NCBI GenBank assembly: GCA_000403035.1
Contig: AQSL01000051.1
Location: 1-5,268 of the forward strand
Length of the DNA stretch: 5,268 nt
Source of the DNA: Candidatus Latescibacter anaerobius SCGC AAA252-E07
GTDB taxonomy: Bacteria; Latescibacterota; Latescibacteria; Latescibacterales; Latescibacteraceae
Direction of reading: 5' to 3'
Shown: positions 1-5,268 of the stretch, piece after piece
How positions within the stretch are numbered: position 1 is the stretch's first letter
How the letters are laid out: each line of letters starts with the position of its first letter
Translations under genes and position numbers: made by a program
Notes under the pieces: model-generated
Seen by the model: the letters and a program-made list of their open reading frames with translations, nothing else
The model's database searches: none
What the model was told of the DNA's origin: nothing

Positions 1-41
1 TATTGATAATTATTTTCGATTCTTATTTCGGTAATTTCTGA

Positions 42-58
42 AATTTCCACTGGAAATT
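42..58. repeat. 17-bp perfect odd palindrome
   Basis: The sequence AATTTCCACTGGAAATT reads as two 8-base arms around a central C. As RNA it could form a 7-bp stem with a 3-base loop, but it is AT-rich and has no T-tract after it, so it is not a convincing terminator. It lies about 230 bp before the first gene. It could be a binding site for a dimeric regulator or part of the 3' region of a gene to the left. Neither reading can be settled here. Confidence 0.4.
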
Positions 59-95
59 GCCACAATTACTTAGATTTTGTTAATTCAAAGGTTTC

Positions 96-161
96 GACTT
101 ATGACTTATGACGACTTATGACTTATGTCTTCTGACTTATGTATTTTGACTTCTGTATTTT
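96..161. repeat. Degenerate heptanucleotide tandem repeat
   Basis: Reading in steps of seven from position 96 gives GACTTAT, GACTTAT, a 3-base partial GAC, GACTTAT, GACTTAT, GTCTTCT, GACTTAT, GTATTTT, GACTTCT, GTATTTT. Four of these are exact repeats of the first unit and the others differ at two to four positions, with G fixed at the start of every unit. The array is noncoding and has no spacers, so it is a microsatellite-like short tandem repeat and not a CRISPR. Similar heptamer arrays are known from intergenic regions of cyanobacteria. The degenerate right half suggests decay of an older array. Confidence 0.85.
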
Positions 162-201
162 CGGTAGTCGGGAACATGGTAAAAAGGGAAAGAAGTTACC
201 G

Positions 202-256
202 TTTGCACATCTTCGATTTTAACGTATATTTATATAATAAATAGTAGTAATATACG
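202..256 (+). promoter_or_regulatory. Candidate promoter and dyad upstream of gene 1
   Basis: A TTTG/TTGCAC element at 202-208 is followed by TATATTTA at 225-232 and TATAAT at 233-238. TTGCAC-16 bp-TATATT is a weak sigma-70-like pair. TTTG-19 bp-TATATTTA also resembles the Bacteroidetes TTTG/TAnnTTTG promoter form. Overlapping this, CGTATAT (223-229) and ATATACG (250-256) form a perfect 7-bp inverted repeat with a 20-base gap, which would straddle or follow the start of transcription and could be an operator. The region is very AT-rich, so chance matches are likely. Confidence 0.35.
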
Positions 257-278
257 GTTCATATTCTTTCAATTTTAC

Positions 279-283
279 GGAGG
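279..283 (+). promoter_or_regulatory. Ribosome binding site of gene 1
   Basis: GGAGG lies 5 bases before the ATG at 289 and 11 bases before the next in-frame ATG at 295. The spacing favours 289, although starting at 295 would give the more usual M-K-R signal peptide beginning. Both starts yield the same mature protein. Confidence 0.75.
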
Positions 284-288
284 TTTTC

Positions 289-1470
289 ATGTGTATGAAA
301 AGGATAAATAAAATATTTTCAAATCTCCTTATTTTATCGATAGTAATAACAGCAGTAGGTATGATTTCTTGTGCTGAAACTCCTGAGCCGGTAAAAACCT
401 TCACAACAAATAAGGACCTCTTCGATGCGCTTGGAGAACATACCGGGAAACTGGTTTTCGGTTCCGCTGACGGTCCTCAGATAATCATTACGCCCGAATT
501 AAGCGCCCGTGTCCTTGGCGCCTCGTTTGATGGTGAAAACGGTGAGAATCTTATGTGGGTGAATGATACAATACTTGATGGATCATACTGGGCACAAAAA
601 CCTTATTTCTGGAATGCCGGAGGATACCGTACATGGATTGCGCCGGAAGACCTGTTTTTTCTTAATGAAAGCAATGAATGGTTTGTACCCACTTCACTTG
701 ACCCGGCTCCATTCAGTATCGTTGCCCAGAACAGCTATGGCGCCACTTTCGAGGCAGATGTCAATATTAAAACAAATACCGGAAAATACTATAAAACAGT
801 TATACAACGCCGGATATCTCTCCGTACCAGCCCGCCTTCAGACATCGATTCTTTGCCCGAAGGAATAAAATACATGGGCATAGATTTAATGCATTCCCTT
901 ACCAACCGTTCCGAGGAAGTTATCGGTGAGGATCTCCCGTATGTATGTTTGTGGAATATGCTTCAAGTTAATCCTTCCGGAACGACTCTGGTACCTTTGG
1001 CTGAGGGCAGTGATCACGGAAGTGCTTACCGTGAGTACTTCGCTCCGCTTGGTGACAGATTGGTGATTTCGAATAACATAATCTCTGTTAAAATTGACGG
1101 TAAGTATCGCAGTAAAATCGGAGTTCGCCCCGAGGCTTCCGGGTCCGGTATGGCATTTTTGAGAGATAATCAGGACAATACCGGTGTGCTGTTCGTTTTG
1201 CTTTTCCATGTCGATCCGGATGGGATTTATGTCGATAAGCCCTGGGGAAAGGAAAGCGATTACGGCGATGCTATAGAATTGTATAACGATGACGGTAATA
1301 TGGGAGGATTCACCGAACTCGAATGTCATGGACCCGCGAAAAAGCTCAGGCGTGGAGAAACTCAGTCTCACACGGCATCTTTACATATCTTCGATGGTCA
1401 GATACCAGTACTTAAGCAAATCGGATCAACGCTCCTCGATGCCGATCTATCACAAGCTCACTTTTTCTAA
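289..1470 (+). CDS. Predicted lipoprotein, galactose-mutarotase-like (DUF4380/DUF6786-type) domain
   Basis: This 393-residue protein starts with a basic stretch, a hydrophobic segment (about residues 9-26) and a cysteine at 28 in the context G-M-I-S-C, so it is probably a lipoprotein, although Met at -3 is not a standard lipobox residue. The body is rich in predicted beta strands. It has a G-G-Y-R-T-W-I-A-P-E motif with R114, W116 and E120, and a late E-L-E-C-H-G-P motif at 343-349 before a closing strand with H-T-A-S-L-H. These two landmarks resemble the G-G-x-R-x-W-x-A-P-E and E-x-x-x-H-G-P signatures that I associate with DUF4380/DUF6786 proteins of the galactose-mutarotase superfamily. 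A role as a sugar epimerase or carbohydrate-binding protein is inference; no catalytic residues can be assigned. It is followed after 47 bp by a GH3 gene, which supports a carbohydrate role. Confidence 0.6.
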   Translation: MCMKRINKIFSNLLILSIVITAVGMISCAETPEPVKTFTTNKDLFDALGEHTGKLVFGSADGPQIIITPELSARVLGASFDGENGENLMWVNDTILDGSYWAQKPYFWNAGGYRTWIAPEDLFFLNESNEWFVPTSLDPAPFSIVAQNSYGATFEADVNIKTNTGKYYKTVIQRRISLRTSPPSDIDSLPEGIKYMGIDLMHSLTNRSEEVIGEDLPYVCLWNMLQVNPSGTTLVPLAEGSDHGSAYREYFAPLGDRLVISNNIISVKIDGKYRSKIGVRPEASGSGMAFLRDNQDNTGVLFVLLFHVDPDGIYVDKPWGKESDYGDAIELYNDDGNMGGFTELECHGPAKKLRRGETQSHTASLHIFDGQIPVLKQIGSTLLDADLSQAHFF

Positions 1471-1506
1471 AAGCACTTTGTACGCTGAGCGATTACCTTA
1501 GATTGC

Positions 1507-1511
1507 AGGGG
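1507..1511 (+). promoter_or_regulatory. Ribosome binding site that sets the gene 2 start
   Basis: AGGGG ends 6 bases before the ATG at 1518. An in-frame TTG at 1503 would place this site inside the coding region and would have no Shine-Dalgarno of its own, so 1518 is preferred. That choice also puts the signal peptide at the very N-terminus. Confidence 0.75.
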
Positions 1512-1517
1512 ATTATT

Positions 1518-3866
1518 ATGAGTCAAAGAACTGTTTGTATCATCTTCGTATCTTTTGCTGTGTTTCTTGTATTGAATATATCCTCATATGCGGAAAAAAA
1601 ATCCGTAACAGATATGCCCGACTACAAGAATTCTGATATGCCGGTGGAACAGCGTGTCAATGATTTACTTTCCAAGATGACCCTCGAGGAAAAAGTGGCC
1701 CAGACCCTCTCTCTCTGGCCGGTACAGGATAAATCCATACTGAATGAGAACGGTGAATTCAGCAAGGAGAAAGCCGATAAAGCCCTCAAGCATGGGATAG
1801 GACATATTGCACGTTTACCCTGGGGTTTCGGACCTGAGGAAGGGGCTGAACTCTCCAATAAAGTTCAGAAATATCTGGCCGGGGAGACACGGTTGGGTAT
1901 TCCTGCAATAATCCATGGCGAAGGTCTTCATGGTTATCAGGCAGATGGCGCTACTCATTTCCCGCAGGCAATTGCGCTTGCAAGTACCTGGGATCCGGAG
2001 CTTAATGAGGAAATTTTCTCAGTGGTCGCCAGAGAAATGAGAGCGCGGGGAGTAAATCAGGCCCTAACGCCTGTCCTCGGTCTCGCCCGTGAGCCACGAT
2101 GGGGAAGAACCGAGGAAACATACGGCGAGGATCCTTTCCTCGTTTCAAAGATGGGTGTTGCATGTGTAAAGGGTTTTCAGGGGATGGGGCCGTTTATTGA
2201 CAGAAACCATGTTATTTCAACGGTTAAGCATTTTGCAGTATACAGCCAGCCGGAACGCGGGATTAATTACTCGCCGGGAAATTTTTCGGAACGGATTATC
2301 AGGGAGAATTTCCTCGTACCGTTTCAAGCGGCCATCACGAAAGCTGGCGCAATGAGTGTTATGGCATCCTACAATGAAATCGACGGTATCCCTTCTCACG
2401 CCAACAGGTGGCTTCTTCAGGATGTACTCAGGGAAGAATGGGGATTCGAGGGTTTTGTCGTTGCAGATTACAACGGAATCGATCAGCTCATTACCCGTCA
2501 CCATGTAGCCCATGATATATCTGAGGCAGCAAAAAAAGCACTTGAGGCAGGTGTCGATATCGAACTTCCCAATCCAAGGTGTTATTCGACACTTGTTCAG
2601 CAGATACAAAACGGCAGGATTTCTGAGGATACACTCGACAAAGCCGTCTCACGTATTCTCAGGGGAAAATTCCTTCTCGGGCTTTTCGAAAATCCGTATG
2701 TTGATCCGAAACAGGCCGGCAACATAACGAATTGCCGTGAGCACAGGGACCTGGCATTGAAAGCCGCCCACAGGGCTGTGGTGTTACTGAAAAACGATAC
2801 TGATCTGCTTCCCCTCGATGAAGACAGGATAACATCGCTGGCGGTAATCGGGCCGAATGCCGCAGACATTCATCTGGGAGGGTATAGCTGGGAACCCCGC
2901 AAAGGTGTCAGCATACTCGAGGGTATCAGGGAAAAAGTCGGTAAAAAAATCGATGTGACTTATTCCCTGGGGTGTAAAATCACGGAAAATGAACCGCTGT
3001 GGGGTGGGGATGAATCGAGACTGGCTGATCCTGAGAAGAACAGGACATTCATTCAGGATGCAGTCAGGGTTGCAGAAACCGCCGATGTTGCCGTTCTTGT
3101 CGTGGGCGGCAATGAGGCAACCTGCCGTGAGGGCTGGTCAAAAACCCACCTTGGGGACAGAAACTCTATCGAACTGCTCGGACAGCAGAATGATCTTGTA
3201 CAAGCGGTTTTGGAAACAGGTACACCGACAATAGTCATACTTATCAACGGCCGTCCTCTGGCAATACGGTATATTGCCGAACATGTGCCGGCAATTATCG
3301 AGGGCTGGTATCTCGGGCAGGAAACAGGCAGAGCCCTTGCCGATGTTCTTTTCGGAGATTGTAATCCGGGCGGAAAACTTCCCATTACGTTCCCGCGTTC
3401 AACCGGTCATATCCCCGCCTATTATAATCATAAACCCTCGACCGACCAGGATTATCTTTTTGAAAGCGAGAAACCGCTTTTCCCGTTCGGTTACGGCCTG
3501 AGCTATACTACATTTGAGTATTCCGATGTGAGGGTTGTGCCTGAAAAGATAGGTCCTGCCGGGAAGGCTGCTGTGAGCGTTGATGTCACAAATACCGGCA
3601 GTGTTGCCGGCGATGAGGTCGTACAGATGTATATCCGCGATGTGGTGAGTTCGGTTGCCCGTCCGGTGAAGGAACTCAAAGGATTTGAGAGAATCACTCT
3701 GAAACCCGGCGAAACAAGAACGGTCACCCTTGAAATTACTCCTGAGAAACTGTCGTTTCTCAATGAAAACATGGAAAGCGTTGTTGAACCGGGAGAATTT
3801 AGTATAATGGTCGGAACGAATTCCGATGAACTGGATACCGTAACTCTGGAAGTTGTGGCTCGCTAA
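1518..3866 (+). CDS. Secreted family 3 glycoside hydrolase (beta-glucosidase/beta-xylosidase type)
   Basis: This 782-residue enzyme begins with a type I signal peptide, probably cleaved after S-Y-A at about residue 25. The GH3 N-terminal barrel runs from about 41 to 400 and contains E-G-L-H-G (135-139), P-R-W-G-R (193-197), G-E-D-P (203-206), the K237-H238 pair and the nucleophile motif V-V-A-D-Y-N-G with D317. The second domain begins near V-V-L-L-K-N (421-426). It holds G-G-N-E-A-T-C-R-E-G-W and H-L-G-D-R, where E538 is the best acid/base candidate and E533 an alternative. F-P-F-G-Y-G-L-S-Y (655-663) leads into a C-terminal fibronectin-III-like domain to the end. All hallmarks are intact and the length is normal. 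GH3 enzymes remove sugars from non-reducing ends with retention. The motif set matches the bacterial group that includes beta-xylosidases and broad beta-glucosidases, but the substrate cannot be read from sequence. It is probably cotranscribed with gene 1. Confidence 0.95.
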   Translation: MSQRTVCIIFVSFAVFLVLNISSYAEKKSVTDMPDYKNSDMPVEQRVNDLLSKMTLEEKVAQTLSLWPVQDKSILNENGEFSKEKADKALKHGIGHIARLPWGFGPEEGAELSNKVQKYLAGETRLGIPAIIHGEGLHGYQADGATHFPQAIALASTWDPELNEEIFSVVAREMRARGVNQALTPVLGLAREPRWGRTEETYGEDPFLVSKMGVACVKGFQGMGPFIDRNHVISTVKHFAVYSQPERGINYSPGNFSERIIRENFLVPFQAAITKAGAMSVMASYNEIDGIPSHANRWLLQDVLREEWGFEGFVVADYNGIDQLITRHHVAHDISEAAKKALEAGVDIELPNPRCYSTLVQQIQNGRISEDTLDKAVSRILRGKFLLGLFENPYVDPKQAGNITNCREHRDLALKAAHRAVVLLKNDTDLLPLDEDRITSLAVIGPNAADIHLGGYSWEPRKGVSILEGIREKVGKKIDVTYSLGCKITENEPLWGGDESRLADPEKNRTFIQDAVRVAETADVAVLVVGGNEATCREGWSKTHLGDRNSIELLGQQNDLVQAVLETGTPTIVILINGRPLAIRYIAEHVPAIIEGWYLGQETGRALADVLFGDCNPGGKLPITFPRSTGHIPAYYNHKPSTDQDYLFESEKPLFPFGYGLSYTTFEYSDVRVVPEKIGPAGKAAVSVDVTNTGSVAGDEVVQMYIRDVVSSVARPVKELKGFERITLKPGETRTVTLEITPEKLSFLNENMESVVEPGEFSIMVGTNSDELDTVTLEVVAR

Positions 3867-3980
3867 TGTTCTGCGGCAGTATTTGTTTGAAGATAGAGTA
3901 TTAACCAGAGTGGAAACTATTGAGACGGAACTACGTATATAGTAATGATACATTGTTCTACAGAGAAAAAATATGTATAA

Positions 3981-4066
3981 AAATGGTTGCTATACTTTTT
4001 TTACCGTAACCATTTACAAGGTTTTTGGTATTTCTACAATACCATCATGTGCAGTTACCGTGAACC
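3981..4066 (+). promoter_or_regulatory. Leader of gene 3 with alternative hairpins
   Basis: Several stems can form here and exclude one another. AAATGGTT (3981-3988) pairs perfectly with AACCATTT (4008-4015), and the stem can be extended by a G-T and a C-G pair. TGGTATT (4026-4032) pairs with AATACCA (4038-4044) around a 5-base loop. A longer stem joins 4020-4030 to 4056-4066 with one mismatch and two G-T pairs. TACCGTAACC (4002-4011) is nearly repeated as TACCGTGAACC (4056-4066), so both compete for 4020-4030. None is followed by a T-tract at the right place, so these are not clear terminators. They may be a structured 5' leader. Confidence 0.4.
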
Positions 4067-4083
4067 TTCTTTTCAAAGGAGGG
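4065..4083 (+). promoter_or_regulatory. Ribosome binding site of gene 3, maskable by a hairpin
   Basis: AAAGGAGGG (4075-4083) is a very strong Shine-Dalgarno, 10 bases before the ATG at 4094. CCTTCTT at 4065-4071 can pair with AAGGAGG at 4076-4082 around a TTCA loop, giving 7 pairs including one G-T. This would hide the site from the ribosome. The pairing is directly visible; its use as a translational control is inference. Confidence 0.6.
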
Positions 4084-4093
4084 TTATATCACC

Positions 4094-5089
4094 ATGAAGA
4101 AATTAGTATTGATAACCGTCACGGTTTTAATGGCAGTCACTCTTTCAGGATGCGGTGATGACAGCACTTCTCCCGAACAATCGGACAAAAGAGAATATCG
4201 TCAGGATATGCGTGATTTCGTCATAGGAATAAGCGCCTTTGCAAAGGGAATCAATCCCGATTTTCTCGTTATCACCCAGAACGGGCATGAATTGCTGACC
4301 GAAAACGGAGAGGAAACCGGAGCGCTTTCAACTGAGTATATACACGCTATTGACGGTGTCGGACGTGAGGATCTCTTTTACGGATATTATGATGACAATG
4401 AAATAACACCCGAATCAGAGAAAAACCTGATGATGGCATTTATGGATATTGCCGAAAGCAACGGAGTAGAGGTTCTGGTTACCGATTACTGCTGGACGCC
4501 ATCATTCATGAAACATTCTTATGATGTAAACGATTCGAAAGGATATATTTCATTTTCTGCGGATCACAGGGAATTGGACAACATCCCTGCTTGCCCGGAA
4601 ACTCTCTTTCATTGCAATGCATCTGGTATTACTTCGCTTGCGGACGCAAAGAACTTTCTGTATTTGATTAATTCGGGCTGTTACCTTTCTAAAAAAGACC
4701 TTCTCGATGCAATGTGTGCAACAGACTATGATATTGTCATTACCGATTTATTTTACAATACGGGGGAAGAATTAAGCCCTGATGATGTTTTATCGCTGAA
4801 ATTCAAAGCGAATGGTGCCGCCCGTCTGGTAATTTCCTACATGAGCATCGGCGAGGCGGAAAACTACCGGTATTACTGGCAACCCGAATGGAATACCCAA
4901 CCGCCCTCGTGGCTTGCAGGTGAAAATCCGGATTGGCCGGATAACTATAAAGTTCGTTACTGGGACAGGGAATGGCAGAATATTATGTATGGATCCGGCG
5001 ATTCGTATGGAAAGAAAATTATTGATGCAGGGTTTGACGGAGTTTATCTCGATATTATCGATGCATTCGAATACTTTGAGGATCAGTAA
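4094..5089 (+). CDS. TM1410/MJ1477-family (GH114-like) lipoprotein with circularly permuted barrel
   Basis: This 331-residue protein has a textbook lipoprotein signal with L-S-G-C at 17-20, then a polar linker. Block A (about 38-165) contains M-R-D-F-V-I-G-I-S, I-T-Q-N-G (61-64), G-R-E-D-L-F-Y (90-96), V-L-V-T-D-Y (D131) and G-Y-I-S-F-S-A-D-H-R-E-L-D (150-162). After a linker, block B (187-331) contains N-F-L-Y-L-I-N, D218, Y-M-S-I-G-E-A-E-N-Y-R-Y-Y-W (249-262), N-Y-K-V-R-Y-W-D and G-V-Y-L-D-I-I-D-A-F-E (D320, D323). These are the family blocks of TM1410 and MJ1477, but in those proteins block B precedes block A. The family is named for endo-alpha-1,4-polygalactosaminidase, and older records call some members cysteinyl-tRNA synthetase in error. 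The conserved acidic residues are all kept, so activity is plausible, but the substrate is unknown. The gene is probably transcribed separately from genes 1 and 2. Confidence 0.9.
   Translation: MKKLVLITVTVLMAVTLSGCGDDSTSPEQSDKREYRQDMRDFVIGISAFAKGINPDFLVITQNGHELLTENGEETGALSTEYIHAIDGVGREDLFYGYYDDNEITPESEKNLMMAFMDIAESNGVEVLVTDYCWTPSFMKHSYDVNDSKGYISFSADHRELDNIPACPETLFHCNASGITSLADAKNFLYLINSGCYLSKKDLLDAMCATDYDIVITDLFYNTGEELSPDDVLSLKFKANGAARLVISYMSIGEAENYRYYWQPEWNTQPPSWLAGENPDWPDNYKVRYWDREWQNIMYGSGDSYGKKIIDAGFDGVYLDIIDAFEYFEDQ
4114..4126. repeat. 13-bp perfect palindrome inside the gene 3 signal peptide
   Basis: AACCGTCACGGTT is a perfect odd palindrome in codons 7-11 of gene 3. Its right arm also allows TCACGGT (4119-4125) to pair with ACCGTGA (4057-4063) in the leader, enclosing the ribosome site and start codon. 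It may be chance in a short coding stretch, or part of the leader structure. Confidence 0.35.
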
Positions 5090-5104
5090 ACGGTTCCAAT
5101 AATA

Positions 5105-5141
5105 CCACCATCCCCGGGTGATATGTGGCGCATAAATTTTT
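5105..5141 (+). terminator. Weak terminator-like hairpin after gene 3
   Basis: CCAC (5105-5108) pairs with GTGG (5125-5128), and inside it ATC (5110-5112) pairs with GAT (5120-5122) across a small internal loop. Five T bases follow at 5137-5141. The stem is short and the T-run is about 8 bases away, so an intrinsic terminator is only a possibility. It lies 16 bp after the gene 3 stop codon. Confidence 0.25.
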
Positions 5142-5178
5142 ACCGTGTAGATATTACGAACACAAGGGATGTTTCCGC

Positions 5179-5268
5179 TTATACGCCTAAAAGTCTGGTG
5201 AAAAACTCATAATCTCCGGGTAATGCGCTGTCAAGGGCTGGCCCTGGCAACACGGTTTTTAAAGAACT
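5179..5268 (-). CDS. Possible 3' end of a convergent gene running off the right edge
   Basis: On the minus strand one frame is open from the window edge to a TAA at 5179-5181, giving 29 residues ending in G-D-Y-E-F-F-T-R-L-L-G-V. A frame this short stays open by chance roughly a quarter of the time, and I do not recognise the sequence. It would be convergent with gene 3. This reading conflicts with treating 5229-5260 as a plus-strand terminator in noncoding DNA. Confidence 0.2.
   Translation of the reverse strand, partial: SSLKTVLPGPALDSALPGDYEFFTRLLGV
5229..5260 (+). terminator. GC-rich hairpin followed by T-run
   Basis: TGTCA (5229-5233) pairs with TGGCA (5245-5249) including one G-T pair, a bulged A follows at 5234, and GGG (5235-5237) pairs with CCC (5242-5244) around a CTGG loop. 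Five T bases lie at 5256-5260, six bases after the stem. This is the most stable short hairpin in the window, but the gap before the T-run is unusual for an intrinsic terminator and it sits 140 bp after gene 3. Confidence 0.3.

Noticed and set aside
1..41. Tail of a plus-strand gene entering from the left
   Set aside because: Two frames are open for only 10-12 codons before stops at 32-34 and 39-41, which is uninformative at this length.
96..161. CRISPR array
   Set aside because: The units are 7 bases long and contiguous, with no spacers of regular length.
886..1371. 161-codon minus-strand frame opposite gene 1
   Set aside because: It mirrors the coding frame of gene 1, which has a ribosome site, an export signal and family motifs; the antisense product has none.
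1503..1517. TTG start 15 bases upstream for the GH3 gene
   Set aside because: The Shine-Dalgarno AGGGG at 1507-1511 lies after it and is well spaced for the ATG at 1518, which also gives a cleaner signal peptide.
3871..3879. CTGCGGCAG as terminator of the GH3 transcript
   Set aside because: The stem is only 3 pairs with a 3-base loop, and the following bases are merely T-rich.
3399..3953. 184-codon minus-strand frame opposite the end of the GH3 gene
   Set aside because: It is antisense to the conserved GH3 C-terminal domains and runs into noncoding spacer; no recognisable protein features.
3973..4158. 61-codon plus-strand frame overlapping the start of gene 3
   Set aside because: It has no good ribosome site, crosses the leader hairpins and the gene 3 start in another frame, and its composition does not look like a protein.
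4094..5089. Cysteinyl-tRNA synthetase
   Set aside because: Some TM1410/MJ1477 relatives carry this name in older records, but the protein has a lipoprotein signal and no class I synthetase HIGH or KMSKS motifs.
4094..5089. Frameshifted or truncated copy of a normal TM1410-type gene
   Set aside because: Both blocks are in one open frame and look complete, with intact signal and stop; the missing order is explained by swapping, and no leftover block is seen on either side.

Overview
The window carries three complete plus-strand genes, all with export signals, and all pointing to extracellular or periplasmic carbohydrate work: a lipoprotein resembling the galactose-mutarotase/DUF4380-type beta-sandwich proteins (289-1470), a secreted family 3 glycoside hydrolase (1518-3866), and a lipoprotein of the TM1410/MJ1477 (GH114-like, COG2342) family (4094-5089). 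Moderate GC, AT-rich spacers, a lipoprotein N-terminus of the type C-G-D-D-S-T-S-P, and a clear Shine-Dalgarno on every gene suggest an uncultured Gram-negative bacterium of the wider FCB group. The strong ribosome sites argue mildly against mainstream Bacteroidetes. This placement is inference only.

Layout. Positions 1-288 hold no gene I can support. They contain an odd 17-bp palindrome (42-58), a degenerate 7-nt tandem repeat (96-161) and a plausible promoter with a dyad before gene 1. Genes 1 and 2 are 47 bp apart with no terminator between them and are probably one transcript. A 227-bp spacer (3867-4093) separates them from gene 3. That spacer holds several mutually exclusive hairpins, one of which pairs with the gene 3 ribosome binding site. 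After gene 3 there are two weak terminator-like hairpins and a minus-strand reading frame that is open to the right edge.

How they may work together (inference). The GH3 enzyme would release sugars from the non-reducing end of a beta-linked glycan, the mutarotase-like protein may act on or bind the product, and the TM1410-type protein may cut a polysaccharide internally. No transporter, SusC/D pair or regulator gene lies in the window.

Main finding. The third protein has the TM1410-family sequence blocks in swapped order. The block that normally forms the second half of the barrel comes first, directly after the lipoprotein signal. The block that normally starts the protein comes second and ends at the stop codon. 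This reads as a natural circular permutation of a (beta/alpha)8 glycosidase-type barrel, with the new ends placed between the Y-L-D-I-I-D-A-F-E strand and the helix that normally follows it.
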